From Gudongella oleilytica (lineage in GTDB: Bacteria > Bacillota > Clostridia > Tissierellales > Tissierellaceae): 64,000 nucleotides of DNA. The stretch spans positions 434,001 through 498,000 of the forward strand of contig NZ_CP035130.1 of assembly GCF_004101785.1 (NCBI RefSeq), written 5' to 3'. Made by a program: the position numbers and the translations under genes. Below, in pieces: positions 33,670 to 43,807 of the stretch. The notes beneath the pieces are model-generated. The model was not told the origin of the DNA, did not search any database, and saw nothing but the letters and a program-made list of their open reading frames with translations. Positions within the stretch are counted from its first letter, which is position 1, and every line of letters starts with the position of its first letter.

Positions 33670-34191
33670 ATGGGAGCCCTTATAGACTTGTTCGTATCAT
33701 TCTTTAAGATAGGAGCCTTCAGCTTTGGCGGAGGCTATGCCATGCTTCCTATGATACAGGAGGAAGTAATAGAGGTCCACAGGTGGATAACTATGGCAGA
33801 ATACATAGATATACTGGCGATCGCTGAGATGACCCCCGGACCTATTGCGATCAATTCGGCCACCTTCCTTGGTTACAAGGTCGCAGGAATTGCAGGCTCC
33901 GCAGTGGCGACTCTGGGAGTAGTCCTTCCTTCATTTATCGTGATGAGCTTTATCTTTCATTTTATTTTCAGATTTAAAAGCTCGCCCTATGTGGATTGGA
34001 TATTAAAGGGCATAAGGTCCGTAGTTCTTGGCCTTATTGCAGTTGCAGCCTTCAGCGTTGCAATTTCAACCTTTGTGGATATACAATCGGTTTTGATTGC
34101 TATAGTGTTGTTTTATTTGGTAGCCTTTAGAAATTTCAACCCCATATACGCAATAATTCTTGCCGGTGTTATGGGCGTAGTATTGTTTTAG
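33670..34191 (+). CDS. Chromate transporter family, half-size subunit 1
   Basis: 173-aa membrane protein of the CHR family, with the motif FGGGYAMLPMIQEEV at about 22-36 and MTPGPIAINSATFLGYKVAG. Short CHR proteins occur as adjacent pairs whose members insert in opposite orientations and act as one full-length ChrA. Chromate export is the name-giving function; in anaerobes the real substrate is often unknown (sulfate-like oxyanions are possible). The start follows AAAGGAGGGG; partner 12 bp downstream. Confidence 0.88.
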   Translation: MGALIDLFVSFFKIGAFSFGGGYAMLPMIQEEVIEVHRWITMAEYIDILAIAEMTPGPIAINSATFLGYKVAGIAGSAVATLGVVLPSFIVMSFIFHFIFRFKSSPYVDWILKGIRSVVLGLIAVAAFSVAISTFVDIQSVLIAIVLFYLVAFRNFNPIYAIILAGVMGVVLF

Positions 34192-34203
34192 GAGGGGTTA
34201 GGC

Positions 34204-34755
34204 ATGCTTTTAAGCTTATTTTTGACATTTTTCAAGATAGGGGCCTTTACCTTCGGCGGAGGCTATGCAATGATTCCAATAATCCAACGGGAGATCGTGG
34301 AAAATAAGAAACTTATAAAGGATGAGGAATTTCTTGATGCAATAGCCCTTGCCCAAGCCTCCCCCGGACCGGTAGCCGTAAATACAAGTATTTATGTCGG
34401 TTACAGGATAAACGGATTTTTAGGTGCTATAGCCTGCACGTTGGGAACAGTTCTACCTTCATTTATTACTATACTTGTAGTAGCGATCTATTTCTACAGA
34501 TTCAGGTCGTTAGCTGTAATAGACAAGATCTTCGCAGGGATAAGGCCTGCAATCGTAGCATTGATCCTGGCAGCAGTATACAAGATGTGGACAAAGACAA
34601 AAAGGACCTGGGCGATACTGGGTGCTTCCCTTGCAGCCGTTATCGCAGTTATGTTCCTTGGGATAAGCCCCATCTGGGTGGTAACCTCAGGTGCAGTATT
34701 ATCTGTCGTCTATCACAGGTTTTTCGCAGCACCGCAGAAGGAGAGAGAGCATTAG
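34204..34755 (+). CDS. Chromate transporter family, half-size subunit 2
   Basis: 183-aa partner of the preceding CHR protein, with the parallel motif FGGGYAMIPIIQREIV and QASPGPVAVNTSIYVGYRINGFLG. It is probably co-translated (GGAGGGG before its ATG). The pair sits between prmC and prfA, splitting a functionally linked couple, so it looks inserted into the housekeeping block. Confidence 0.88.
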   Translation: MLLSLFLTFFKIGAFTFGGGYAMIPIIQREIVENKKLIKDEEFLDAIALAQASPGPVAVNTSIYVGYRINGFLGAIACTLGTVLPSFITILVVAIYFYRFRSLAVIDKIFAGIRPAIVALILAAVYKMWTKTKRTWAILGASLAAVIAVMFLGISPIWVVTSGAVLSVVYHRFFAAPQKEREH

Positions 34756-34759
34756 CTTC

Positions 34760-34788
34760 TTGAAATGTACAGCTTCATCTAATATAAT
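34760..34788 (+). promoter_or_regulatory. Promoter of prfA
   Basis: TTGAAA at 34760-34765, 17 bp, perfect TATAAT at 34783-34788. It gives prfA transcription independent of the chromate-transporter genes. Confidence 0.75.
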
Positions 34789-34841
34789 AGTGATGTGGTA
34801 GGATATGCGAAAAAGTAACATATAGAGGAGAGGTAAAAGCA

Positions 34842-35915
34842 GTGTTTGACAAATTAGCATTTATTGAAGATAAATACAGGGAATTGACAGAAAAGGCCAT
34901 GGACCCGAACCTGATAAACGAGGACAAGGAGGAATGGCAAAGGGTAATGAAGGAGCAATCTGACCTTGAGCCCATCGTTTCAAAATACAGAGAGTACACC
35001 AAGGCAAAGTCAGAGCTTGAGGACTCCAAGGAGATGCTTTATGACAAGGCTCTGGATGAGGACATGAGAGATATGGTCAAGGAAGAGGTCAAGGCCCTTG
35101 AAGAGAGTCTTCAGACCTATGAGGATGAGTTGAAGCTGCTCCTTCTTCCAAAGGATCCCAACGACCACAAGAACGTAATCGTAGAGATCAGAGGAGGAGC
35201 AGGTGGAGACGAAGCAGCTCTTTTCGCGGGGGTTCTGTTCAGGATGTATGTAAGGTATGCTGAAAGGAACAACTGGAAGGTCGAAATAATGAACACTAAT
35301 GAAATAGGTATTGGGGGCTATAAGGAAGTCATCTTTATGATCAAAGGCAAAGGAGCCTACAGCAAGCTAAAATACGAGTCCGGCGTCCACAGGGTGCAAA
35401 GAGTCCCTGAGACTGAGGCCAGTGGCAGGATCCATACTTCAACTGCAACTGTTGCAGTGCTTCCGGAGGCGGAGGATGTAGATGTTGAAATAAATCCTCA
35501 GGATATAAGGGTTGACGTGTTCCGTTCCTCAGGGAATGGAGGTCAGTCTGTAAATACAACAGACTCAGCAGTAAGGATCACTCATAACCCTACAGGGATA
35601 GTCGTCTCCTGTCAGGACGAGAAAAGTCAGCTTAAGAACAAGGAAAAGGCACTTAAGATTCTTAAGACCAAGCTTTACGACATGAAGATCCATGAGCAAA
35701 ATGCAGAGATGGCACAGCTTAAGAAGGGTCAGGTAGGAACAGGGGACAGATCTGAAAGGATCAGAACGTACAATTTCCCGCAGGGAAGAGTAACGGACCA
35801 CAGAATAAATCTGACCCTGTACAAGTTGAATAGCTTCGTAGACGGAGATCTCGAGGAGATGATCGACTCACTGACTACTACGGATCAGGCGGAAAGGCTA
35901 CAGCAGATCAGCTAA
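34842..35915 (+). CDS. prfA: Peptide chain release factor 1
   Basis: Ends translation at UAA and UAG. The 357-aa protein has the stop-codon tripeptide PET at 189-191 (PxT class, RF1) and the GGQ motif with Gln235, the residue PrmC methylates. It starts at GTG 34842, 11 nt after AGAGGAGAGG. A terminator begins at the stop codon. Confidence 0.97.
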   Translation: MFDKLAFIEDKYRELTEKAMDPNLINEDKEEWQRVMKEQSDLEPIVSKYREYTKAKSELEDSKEMLYDKALDEDMRDMVKEEVKALEESLQTYEDELKLLLLPKDPNDHKNVIVEIRGGAGGDEAALFAGVLFRMYVRYAERNNWKVEIMNTNEIGIGGYKEVIFMIKGKGAYSKLKYESGVHRVQRVPETEASGRIHTSTATVAVLPEAEDVDVEINPQDIRVDVFRSSGNGGQSVNTTDSAVRITHNPTGIVVSCQDEKSQLKNKEKALKILKTKLYDMKIHEQNAEMAQLKKGQVGTGDRSERIRTYNFPQGRVTDHRINLTLYKLNSFVDGDLEEMIDSLTTTDQAERLQQIS

Positions 35916-35938
35916 AGAGGGGATGACCCTCTTTTTTT
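35914..35938 (+). terminator. Terminator of prfA
   Basis: 8-bp stem AAAGAGGG / CCCTCTTT, loop GATGA, then Us; it begins within the stop codon. The next gene starts 38 bp later, so some read-through is likely. Confidence 0.85.
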
Positions 35939-35952
35939 GTGAAAAGGATGAG

Positions 35953-37008
35953 ATGGATATGGATACCAAAGTAATTAATATCAACAGCACAGAGCCAGAG
36001 GAAGAGTTGATACAGGCAGCAGCAGCTTTAATAAGGGACGGTGAGCTTGTGGCATTCCCAACGGAGACAGTATACGGACTGGGCGCTGATGGACTCAATG
36101 AGGATGCAGTTAATAAGATATTTCTATCAAAGGGAAGACCTCAGGATAACCCATTGATACTTCACGTCGATTCTGTAGATATGCTGGAGCAGCTGGTAAT
36201 GGAAATTCCATTTGCAGCAAGACTATGTATTGAGAAATTTTGGCCTGGACCTCTCACGATATTATTCAGACGAAGAGAGATAGTGCCAGATATAGTAACA
36301 GCAGGACTTGAAACCGTCGCCATCAGGATGCCAAGCCATCCCATAGCTCTTAGGCTCATTAGCTTAAGCGGAACACCGATAGCTGCACCCTCTGCAAACA
36401 GCTCAGGTAAGCCCAGCCCTACCAGGGCTGAGCACGTCCTTGAGGATATGGATGGCAAGATCCCAATGATAATTGACGGAGGTGAAACAGGCGTTGGTCT
36501 TGAATCCACCGTACTCGACCTTACCGGAGACAAGCCGATGATCCTGAGGCCGGGAGGAGTAACACTTGAGGATGTCAGGATGCTTCTTCCAAACGCAATT
36601 GTGGACCCTGCCTTGGGCCCATCAAACGAGGATATGGTCCCAAAATCCCCTGGTCAAAAGTACAGGCATTATGCGCCCAAGGCTCAGATGATCCTGGTTT
36701 CGGGGGAGAATAAAAAAATAGTTGACGAGATAAATCGATTGACAACAGAGGCTGTGCTTAAGGGCATGAAGGTAGGTATAATGTGCTGCACAGAAAACAA
36801 GGGCAGCTATTCTGCTCACATGGTGGCTGATATGGGGTCTTGTGTGGACAAGGAAACGATCGCCCACAACTTGTTTCATATCATAAGAGATCTGGACAGA
36901 ACAAAGGTTGACCTAATAATTTGCGAGGCTGTAGGGGAGGATGAGATTGGACTTGCAATCATGAACAGACTCCTGAAGGCGGCAGGAGGAAAGCTTGTAA
37001 AGGTATAG
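35953..37008 (+). CDS. sua5: L-threonylcarbamoyladenylate synthase (Sua5 type)
   Basis: Makes threonylcarbamoyl-AMP from Thr, bicarbonate and ATP for the t6A modification of ANN-decoding tRNAs. The 351-aa protein has the YrdC domain (about 15-205; PTETVYGLGAD, SKGRPQDNPLILHV, PSANSSGKPSPT) and the extra C-terminal Sua5 domain, reached through the PGQKYRHYAPKA linker. ATG 35953 is chosen, 5 nt after AAGG; ATGs at 35959 and upstream are alternatives. Confidence 0.93.
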   Translation: MDMDTKVININSTEPEEELIQAAAALIRDGELVAFPTETVYGLGADGLNEDAVNKIFLSKGRPQDNPLILHVDSVDMLEQLVMEIPFAARLCIEKFWPGPLTILFRRREIVPDIVTAGLETVAIRMPSHPIALRLISLSGTPIAAPSANSSGKPSPTRAEHVLEDMDGKIPMIIDGGETGVGLESTVLDLTGDKPMILRPGGVTLEDVRMLLPNAIVDPALGPSNEDMVPKSPGQKYRHYAPKAQMILVSGENKKIVDEINRLTTEAVLKGMKVGIMCCTENKGSYSAHMVADMGSCVDKETIAHNLFHIIRDLDRTKVDLIICEAVGEDEIGLAIMNRLLKAAGGKLVKV

Positions 37009-37017
37009 GAGGTTCCT

Positions 37018-37461
37018 ATGAAAGTATTGTTCGTATGCACCGGGAACACTTGCAGAAGCCCGATGGCAGAGGCATTGCTAAAAACTAAAGCGGAGGTTCT
37101 TGGTCTTCCAATCGAGGTAAAATCGGCAGGGATATTTGCCCTTGATGGCGACAGGGCAAGCAGAGGTGCCGTTGAGGCAATGAAGAATATTAAAAGCCTT
37201 GGTGAGCACAGGGCAAACATTCTTGATCTGGAGCTAATGAAATGGGCTGATTTGGTCCTGGTCATGACCCAATCCCAGTTATTCAGGATCTCAGAGCTTT
37301 ATCCGGAGTTGAAAGATAAAGTATATCTTCTCAAATCATACGCTCTGGATCAGAATATAGATATCGAGGATCCATATGGAGGCCCTGTTTCACTGTATAA
37401 ACGTGTAAGAGACGAATTAAACGAAGCAATAGATTCTATCATAGACAAAATCAAGGGATAA
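37018..37461 (+). CDS. ywlE: Low-molecular-weight protein phosphatase, probably arginine-specific (YwlE type)
   Basis: 147-aa phosphatase with the P-loop CTGNTCRSPMAEAL; Cys7 is the nucleophile and Arg13 binds phosphate. Thr11 in this loop is the residue that directs YwlE to phosphoarginine rather than phosphotyrosine. The general acid Asp lies in DPYGG near residue 118. It would reverse protein arginine phosphorylation by McsB, whose gene is not in the window. Ten bases after sua5, as in other Firmicutes. Confidence 0.9.
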   Translation: MKVLFVCTGNTCRSPMAEALLKTKAEVLGLPIEVKSAGIFALDGDRASRGAVEAMKNIKSLGEHRANILDLELMKWADLVLVMTQSQLFRISELYPELKDKVYLLKSYALDQNIDIEDPYGGPVSLYKRVRDELNEAIDSIIDKIKG

Positions 37462-37473
37462 GGAGGGCTTAAA

Positions 37474-37911
37474 TTGAAAATAGGTATTGGAAGTGACCAT
37501 GGAGGCTTTGAACTGAAGGAAGAGCTTATAAAATTTATGGAGGAAAGACAAATCGAGGTAATCGACTACGGGACTCATTCCAGGGATTCGGTGGATTATC
37601 CGGATTATGGTAAGCTGGTGGCTGAGGCAGTTGTAGCAGGCGAGGTTGACAGGGCTGTAGTAATCTGCGGAACCGGGATTGGAATTTCCATATCTGCAAA
37701 CAAGGTAAAGGGTATAAGATGTGCACTATGCGGAGATACCTATTCGGCCAGGATGAGCAGAGAGCATAATAATGCAAATATGCTTGCTCTGGGAGGAAGA
37801 GTTCTTGGAATCGGCCTTGCAACAGAGATCCTCATGGCATGGCTTGAGGGGCAGTTCCAGGGTGGAAGACATCAGATCCGGGTTGATAAAATTGGTGAAA
37901 TTGAAGCCTGA
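37474..37911 (+). CDS. rpiB: Ribose-5-phosphate isomerase B
   Basis: Interconverts ribose 5-phosphate and ribulose 5-phosphate. The 145-aa protein has GSDHGGFELK at the N-terminus and the active-site Cys in CGTGIGISISANK (near 66). It starts at TTG 37474 after AAGGAGGG. Part of the sua5-ywlE-rpiB-upp series, linking pentose phosphate supply to the PRPP-using enzyme next door. Confidence 0.95.
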   Translation: MKIGIGSDHGGFELKEELIKFMEERQIEVIDYGTHSRDSVDYPDYGKLVAEAVVAGEVDRAVVICGTGIGISISANKVKGIRCALCGDTYSARMSREHNNANMLALGGRVLGIGLATEILMAWLEGQFQGGRHQIRVDKIGEIEA

Positions 37912-37915
37912 TTTG

Positions 37916-37924
37916 TGGTATAAT
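37916..37924 (+). promoter_or_regulatory. Extended -10 promoter of upp
   Basis: TGGTATAAT (hexamer 37919-37924) right after the rpiB stop. The -35 region (TGAAAT at 17 bp) is weak. Confidence 0.5.
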
Positions 37925-37935
37925 ATCAAAGATAA

Positions 37936-38586
<651 letters not shown>

Positions 38587-38590
38587 GAAC

Positions 38591-38614
38591 AAGGGCAGTT
38601 TCAGCTGCCTTTTT
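38591..38614 (+). terminator. Terminator of upp
   Basis: Stem AAGGGCAG / CTGCCTTT (one GU pair), loop TTTCAG, then Us. Confidence 0.8.
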
Positions 38615-38643
38615 GTGCTTTTTGAAAGCAGATAGTCAAAAGT

Positions 38644-38672
38644 TTGACATAGTCCCGTTTCTTGGGTAGAAT
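38644..38672 (+). promoter_or_regulatory. Promoter of tagO-wecB
   Basis: A perfect TTGACA at 38644-38649, 17 bp, TAGAAT at 38667-38672. A second TATAAT follows at 38677-38682 without a partner -35. Confidence 0.75.
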
Positions 38673-38706
38673 CTAATATAATAGTATATAGGGAGAATTC
38701 AGCACG

Positions 38707-39753
38707 ATGGAAATACTAATCAAGCCTTTTTTAGTATCGGCATTGATTTCACTTGCCGCTACTCCAATAATTATAAAATTAGCTCCCAAAATAGGAGCTA
38801 TGGATATCCCTAAGGATGAAAGAAGGGTACATTCAAAGCCGATGCCGTTGATCGGCGGCGTTGCAATGTATCTGGCCGTAATGATCTCCATGCTTTTGTT
38901 CCTTCCAGGATCAAGAGAGCTTTATGGTATAATGGCGGGTGGGACCGTTATTTTTGTTGCAGGTCTGAAGGACGACATGAAGGGCATGAGCCCCGTGGAA
39001 AAGCTCATCTTCCAGATAGCGGCAGCAGCTGTGGCGATATGGGGCGGTGTACAGATAGATTTCGTTACCAATCCATTGTCGTGGGGAGGTACTGTCATAC
39101 CATTAAGCTGGATCGGGGTACCTGTTACTCTATTCTGGATAGTAGGGATCACAAACACTCTTAACCTAATAGATGGACTTGACGGACTTGCGGGAGGAGT
39201 GGCATTTATTTCCGCACTTTCCTTTACAGCAGTCGCTCTTAAGCTGGGAGTGCCCCAGATTGGGGCCCTGGCAGTGATGGTTGCTGGTGCATGTATAGGC
39301 TTTTTACCTTATAATTTCAATCCTGCAAAGATATTTATGGGGGATACCGGGGCATTATTTTTAGGATTTATGCTCGCTGTGATCTCAATAGAAGGAGTAA
39401 TGAAAAGCGTTGCCACAATCGCTATGCTTGTGCCCATAATAATATTGGGAGTGCCTATATTCGACACAACTTTTGCTATATTCAGAAGAGTTTTGAGTGG
39501 ACGCTCGATAATGTCTGCAGATAAGAACCATCTCCATCATAGATTACTCAAGAGAGGATTTTCACAAAGAAAGACTGTAATGATACTCTATGGGATATCT
39601 GGTATATTCGGGTTGTTTTCTGTTCTGGTATCCAGGGTCAACAGCAGGCAGGCAGTATATATGTCAGCACTTCTCTTTGTAGTAACGATCATTTATGCCG
39701 TAAAATTCGGCCTGTTCAAAACGACAAAGGACAGCAAGGAGGACGAGAAATGA
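38707..39753 (+). CDS. tagO: Undecaprenyl-phosphate GlcNAc-1-phosphate transferase (WecA/TagO family)
   Basis: Membrane enzyme (348 aa, about 10-11 helices) that starts lipid-linked synthesis of wall polymers. Motifs: DERRVHSKPMPLIGG, the catalytic Asp-rich NLIDGLDGLAGG near 155, NPAKIFMGDTGALFLGF near 205 and the HLHHRLLKRG loop near 275. It overlaps wecB (ATGA), which makes UDP-ManNAc, the next sugar in teichoic-acid-like linkage units, so the two act in sequence. Confidence 0.92.
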   Translation: MEILIKPFLVSALISLAATPIIIKLAPKIGAMDIPKDERRVHSKPMPLIGGVAMYLAVMISMLLFLPGSRELYGIMAGGTVIFVAGLKDDMKGMSPVEKLIFQIAAAAVAIWGGVQIDFVTNPLSWGGTVIPLSWIGVPVTLFWIVGITNTLNLIDGLDGLAGGVAFISALSFTAVALKLGVPQIGALAVMVAGACIGFLPYNFNPAKIFMGDTGALFLGFMLAVISIEGVMKSVATIAMLVPIIILGVPIFDTTFAIFRRVLSGRSIMSADKNHLHHRLLKRGFSQRKTVMILYGISGIFGLFSVLVSRVNSRQAVYMSALLFVVTIIYAVKFGLFKTTKDSKEDEK

Positions 39754-40868
39754 AGGTAATGACAGTATTTGGGACAAGACCTGAAGGAGTCAAGATGGCT
39801 CCCATAATAAAAGAGCTTGAAAAGAGAGAGGGCATTGAGCAGGTAGTCTGCATCACTGCTCAGCACAGAGAGATGCTTGATCAGGTAACCGAGCTCTTCG
39901 GTATTGTACCACATTACGACCTTAATATATTTAAGCCAGGGCAAACCCTGACTGATATAACCGTCAACTCCCTCAAGGGTCTTGAAGATGTAATAAGAAA
40001 GGAGAACCCGGACGTTCTTCTGGTACAGGGAGATACAACGACAGTATTTGCAGGAGCTCTTGCTGCTTTCTATCAAAAGATCAGCATTGGACACGTCGAG
40101 GCAGGGTTAAGGAGCGGCAACCTGTATTCTCCTTACCCTGAGGAAGCAAACCGAAAGCTGGTGGGAGTGCTTGCGGATTTTCATTTTGCACCAACTGAGA
40201 CTAATAGGGGAAATCTTCTTCGTGAAGGGTACCCTGATGATAAAATATATATCACAGGCAACACTGTAATTGATGCCTTGAAGTACGCGGTAAGAGACGA
40301 ATACTCCTTCAGCGATGAGAGACTCAACCATTTGGACTTTATGAACAGAAAAGTAATTCTCCTGACAAGTCACAGGAGAGAGAATCTGGGAGAGCCCATG
40401 GAAAACGTATTCAAGGCAGTCAGAGATGCCATTGAAATGGTACCGGAGGCATTAGTTGTATTTCCAGTGCATCTAAACCCCAAGGTTAGAGAGATCGCAA
40501 ACAGTATACTTGGAGACAACCCTTCAGTATATCTTACTGAACCAATGGATTATGAGCCATTCACTAACCTTATGGCAAGATGCTACATGGCTGTTACAGA
40601 CTCAGGAGGTCTTCAGGAGGAAGCGCCGGCTCTCGGAAAGCCCGTACTTGTCATAAGAGAAGAGACAGAAAGGCCTGAAGGTATCCAGGCCGGGACAGCG
40701 AGGCTTGTGGGGACATCCTACGAAAATGTTTATACTAACCTTCTTCAGCTTTTGACTGACAAGGAAGCCTATTCCAAAATGGCTCATGCAGTCAATCCAT
40801 ATGGAGACGGTAATGCGTCAAAAAGAATTGTTGATATTTTAACGGATACCTTTATGGGTATGAGGTAA
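39750..40868 (+). CDS. wecB: UDP-N-acetylglucosamine 2-epimerase, non-hydrolysing
   Basis: Interconverts UDP-GlcNAc and UDP-ManNAc for wall teichoic acid or related polymers. 372 aa, GT-B fold; motifs FGTRPEGVKMAPII, VQGDTTT, HVEAGLRSGN and TDSGGLQEEAPALGKPVLVIREETERPEG. Its start overlaps the tagO stop. In Clostridium acetobutylicum, as I recall, the homologue is likewise followed by a thiolase gene. Confidence 0.96.
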   Translation: MKVMTVFGTRPEGVKMAPIIKELEKREGIEQVVCITAQHREMLDQVTELFGIVPHYDLNIFKPGQTLTDITVNSLKGLEDVIRKENPDVLLVQGDTTTVFAGALAAFYQKISIGHVEAGLRSGNLYSPYPEEANRKLVGVLADFHFAPTETNRGNLLREGYPDDKIYITGNTVIDALKYAVRDEYSFSDERLNHLDFMNRKVILLTSHRRENLGEPMENVFKAVRDAIEMVPEALVVFPVHLNPKVREIANSILGDNPSVYLTEPMDYEPFTNLMARCYMAVTDSGGLQEEAPALGKPVLVIREETERPEGIQAGTARLVGTSYENVYTNLLQLLTDKEAYSKMAHAVNPYGDGNASKRIVDILTDTFMGMR

Positions 40869-40918
40869 AATAGTCGGTAATAACTATTAATATAGATAAT
40901 ATAAGGGAGGTAACAAAA

Positions 40919-42097
40919 ATGAAGCAGGCAGTAATAGTAAGTGCAGTAAGAACGCCGGTAGGAAGCTACGGCGGAGCATTCAAGGACGTAAGTGCAGTAG
41001 CACTTGGGACAACAGCAGTAAAGGCAGCCATGGAAAGAATAAACCTTGACCCTAAAATGGTAGACGAAGTGATCTATGGAAACGTCCTCCAGGCAGGCCA
41101 GGGACAAAACGTAGCAAGACAAGTTGCAATACACGCAGGCATCCCTGACTATGTCACCTCATACACAGTAAACAAGGTATGCGGCTCAGGACTAAAGACA
41201 GTAGCCCTTGCAGCACAGGCAATAAAAGCAGGAGACGCAGAAATAATAGTAGCAGGCGGAACAGAAAACATGAGCCAGGCGCCATATCTTTTGCCAAACA
41301 ACAGATGGGGACAAAGAATGGGCAACGGACAGGTAATAGACTACATGGTAGCAGACGGCCTCACAGACATATTCAACAACTACCACATGGGAATAACAGC
41401 AGAAAACATAGTAGAAAAATACGGCCTCACAAGAGAAGAGCAGGATGAGCTGTCCTACAACTCACAAATAAGAGCAGAAAAAGCAATAAAAGAAGGCCGC
41501 TTCAAAGAAGAAATAGTACCGGTAATAATCCCCCAAAGAAAAGGCGACCCGGTAGTAGTAGACACAGACGAATATCCGAAATTCGGCACGACAATGGAGA
41601 CCCTTGGCAAACTAAAGCCAGCATTTAAGAAAGATGGAACAGTAACAGCAGGAAATGCATCAGGAATAAACGACGGAGCAGCAGCCATAATAGTAATGAG
41701 CAAAGAAAAAGCAGAAGAACTCGGCTTAAAGATCCTGGCAGAAATAACAAGCTACGCATCAGGCGGAGTAGACCCTGCAATAATGGGAACAGGGCCAATA
41801 CCAGCAAGCAAAAAAGCCCTTGAAAAAGCAGGCATGAAAATAGAAGACATAGACCTTGTAGAAGCAAACGAAGCCTTCGCGGCACAAGCCCTCTCAGTAG
41901 CAAAAGAACTAAACTTCGACATGGAAAAAGTAAACGTAAACGGAGGAGCCATAGCAATAGGCCACCCCATAGGAGCAAGTGGAGCAAGGATCCTCGTCAC
42001 CCTTCTTCATGAAATGGAAAAGAGAGACGCAAAGAACGGCCTTGCAACCCTATGCATAGGAGGCGGACAAGGAATAGCCATGGTAGTGAAAAGATAA
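40919..42097 (+). CDS. thlA: Acetyl-CoA acetyltransferase (thiolase)
   Basis: Interconverts two acetyl-CoA and acetoacetyl-CoA. 392 aa with nucleophile Cys88 ([11 protein letters not shown]), the [10 protein letters not shown] His and the C-terminal CIGGGQG Cys. With AtoDA it completes acetoacetate use from the Kce reaction, or starts butyrate formation. The coding strand is strongly T-poor and uses A-ending codons (ATA, ACA, GCA), unlike wecB and murA but like atoD and atoA. The start follows AGGGAGG. A 326-bp repeat region separates it from atoD. Confidence 0.96.
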   Translation: MKQAVIVSAVRTPVGSYGGAFKDVSAVALGTTAVKAAMERINLDPKMVDEVIYGNVLQAGQGQNVARQVAIHAGIPDYVTSYTVNKVCGSGLKTVALAAQAIKAGDAEIIVAGGTENMSQAPYLLPNNRWGQRMGNGQVIDYMVADGLTDIFNNYHMGITAENIVEKYGLTREEQDELSYNSQIRAEKAIKEGRFKEEIVPVIIPQRKGDPVVVDTDEYPKFGTTMETLGKLKPAFKKDGTVTAGNASGINDGAAAIIVMSKEKAEELGLKILAEITSYASGGVDPAIMGTGPIPASKKALEKAGMKIEDIDLVEANEAFAAQALSVAKELNFDMEKVNVNGGAIAIGHPIGASGARILVTLLHEMEKRDAKNGLATLCIGGGQGIAMVVKR

Positions 42098-42423
42098 TTC
42101 AAAATCCACAGTTCACAGTTCACAATTATCTTGTCATCCCGAACGAAAGTCGAGGGATCCAAATAAACAATGAACAATAAACAATGAACAATAAACAATG
42201 AACAATGAACAATGAACAATAAACAATGGAAAACAAGGATCCTTCACTACGTTCAGGATAACAGAAAGTGCCCACCCGGCATATAAGTAGTCATTCTGAG
42301 CGTAAGCGAAGAATCTTCCTGAATTGTTAACTGTCAATCGTCAATCGTCAATTCAGAGCTAAAACAGCCAATGATGGATCATCAAAGTCAAACCCAATAC
42401 ACACAAGAAAGCGAGGGAAATAA
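42098..42423. repeat. Compound repeat region, copy E (three cores)
   Basis: No gene fits. Between thlA and atoD lie two CAGTTCA heptamers (near 42111-42124), core 42133-42160, the (AACAATR)9 array, an inverted core 42237-42262, core 42290-42317 (GTCATTCTGAGCG...), and three TGTCAAT/CGTCAAT heptamers (42332-42352). It looks like nested or repeated insertions of the same family. I see no promoter for atoDA after it. Confidence 0.7.
42166..42228. repeat. Nine-copy 7-bp tandem array (AACAATR)9
   Basis: Nine perfect in-phase heptamers whose last base alternates in the order G,A,G,A,G,G,G,A,G. All other positions are invariant. The unit is related to the ATTGACR and TGAATTG heptamers at the other repeat copies. 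Copy number may vary by slippage. Confidence 0.9.
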
Positions 42424-43080
42424 ATGCACAAACAAATAACGATGGAGCAGGCAGTCGACATGGTAAAAGACGGCATGACCATAATGGTCGGCGGTTTTCT
42501 GGGCTGTGGCAATCCCCACAGGATAATAGACAAGCTCGTAGAAAAAGGAGTAAAAGACCTGACCCTGATCTGCAACGACACCTCCTTCCCCGAATTCGGA
42601 GTAGGTAAAATGGTAGTAAACAAACAATTCAAAAAGATAATGGCATCCCATATAGGGACAAACCCAGAGACAGGAAGACAAATGAACGAAAAAGAAACAG
42701 AAGTCATCCTGATACCCCAAGGCACCCTTGCAGAGCAGGTAAGAGCAGGAGGGGCAGGCCTTGGAGGAATACTGACCCCCACAGGAGTCGGGACAGTAGT
42801 AGAAGAAGGCAAACAAAAGATAGAGCTTGACGGAGTAGAATACCTTCTTGAAAGACCACTAAAAGCAGACATAGCAATAATAGCGGCACAGACAGCAGAC
42901 AAATTCGGCAACCTCGTATACTTCGGGGCAACAAGAAACTTCAACCACCTCATGGCAACAGCAGCAGACATAGTAATAGCAGAGGTAGAAGAAATAGTAG
43001 AGGTAGGAGAACTGGATCCCAACCACGTAGTCACCCCCGGTATATTCGTAACACACCTTGTAAACGGAGGTGCAAACTAA
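42424..43080 (+). CDS. atoD: Acetate/butyrate-acetoacetate CoA-transferase, alpha subunit
   Basis: With AtoA it moves CoA between a short-chain acyl-CoA and acetoacetate. 218 aa, the subunit A type: [21 protein letters not shown] at the N-terminus and [34 protein letters not shown] in the middle. The start follows GAGGG, 7 nt upstream. Its stop overlaps the atoA start (TAATG). It fits the lysine route: Kce releases acetoacetate, this enzyme activates it, thiolase splits it. Confidence 0.94.
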   Translation: MHKQITMEQAVDMVKDGMTIMVGGFLGCGNPHRIIDKLVEKGVKDLTLICNDTSFPEFGVGKMVVNKQFKKIMASHIGTNPETGRQMNEKETEVILIPQGTLAEQVRAGGAGLGGILTPTGVGTVVEEGKQKIELDGVEYLLERPLKADIAIIAAQTADKFGNLVYFGATRNFNHLMATAADIVIAEVEEIVEVGELDPNHVVTPGIFVTHLVNGGAN

Positions 43081-43739
43081 TGGATAAAAACATGATAAAA
43101 GAATTCATAGCAAAAAGAGTAGCAAGAATGCTAAAAGACGGAGACGTAGTAAACCTGGGGATAGGGATGCCAACCCTTGTAGCAAACTACCTTCCTGAAG
43201 GAGCCAACATATTCCTCCAGTCAGAAAACGGCTTCATAGGAGTAGGCCCGGCACCGGAGCAAGGCAAAGAAGACAAGAACATAGTAAATGCAGGAGGTCA
43301 ATGCGTAACCATCCTACCCGGCGGAGTATTCTTCGACTCAGCAACCTCATTTGGCATCATAAGGGGAGGCCATGTAGACATGACAGTCCTTGGAGCCCTC
43401 CAGGTAGACGAGAAAGGGAACCTTGCCAACTGGATGATCCCAGGGAAAATGGTACCCGGAATGGGAGGAGCAATGGACCTTGTCACAGGAGCAAAGAAAG
43501 TAACCATAGCAATGGAGCACACAGCAAAGGGAGCGCCCAAGATCCTTAAAGAGTGCACCCTACCCCTGACAGCAGCCCACCAGGTAGACTATATAGTAAC
43601 AGAGATGGGGTTCATGGAGGTTACAAAAGAAGGCATAGTCCTGAGAGAAATCAATCCGGAGTTCACAGTGGAAGAGGTACAGGCAGCCACAGAGGCTACT
43701 CTGATCATCCCTGAAGACATGAAGCAGATGGAAGTATAA
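43080..43739 (+). CDS. atoA: Acetate/butyrate-acetoacetate CoA-transferase, beta subunit
   Basis: Catalytic partner of AtoD, 219 aa. Glu49 in [10 protein letters not shown] is the residue that forms the covalent glutamyl-CoA intermediate. [21 protein letters not shown] and [22 protein letters not shown] are family motifs. Translationally coupled to atoD and ending at a strong terminator. It shares the T-poor codon style. Confidence 0.95.
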   Translation: MDKNMIKEFIAKRVARMLKDGDVVNLGIGMPTLVANYLPEGANIFLQSENGFIGVGPAPEQGKEDKNIVNAGGQCVTILPGGVFFDSATSFGIIRGGHVDMTVLGALQVDEKGNLANWMIPGKMVPGMGGAMDLVTGAKKVTIAMEHTAKGAPKILKECTLPLTAAHQVDYIVTEMGFMEVTKEGIVLREINPEFTVEEVQAATEATLIIPEDMKQMEV

Positions 43740-43750
43740 TATTATCAGCG

Positions 43751-43783
43751 AAGCATCCCTGAGCAAAGCAGGGGTGCTTTTTT
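43751..43783 (+). terminator. Terminator of atoDA
   Basis: 11-bp stem AAGCATCCCTG / CAGGGGTGCTT (one GU pair), 7-nt loop, then a U-run, 11 bp past the stop. Confidence 0.85.
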
Positions 43784-43807
43784 GTTAATGCAAAAACTAT
43801 CCAGTAA

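Noticed and set aside
41625-41987. Antisense Leu-rich open frame inside thlA
   Set aside because: It is a shadow of the T-poor coding strand of thlA; its composition is low-complexity and it has no ribosome site.
42166-42228. CRISPR-like array between thlA and atoD
   Set aside because: The period is 7 bp with no spacers; it is a simple tandem repeat.
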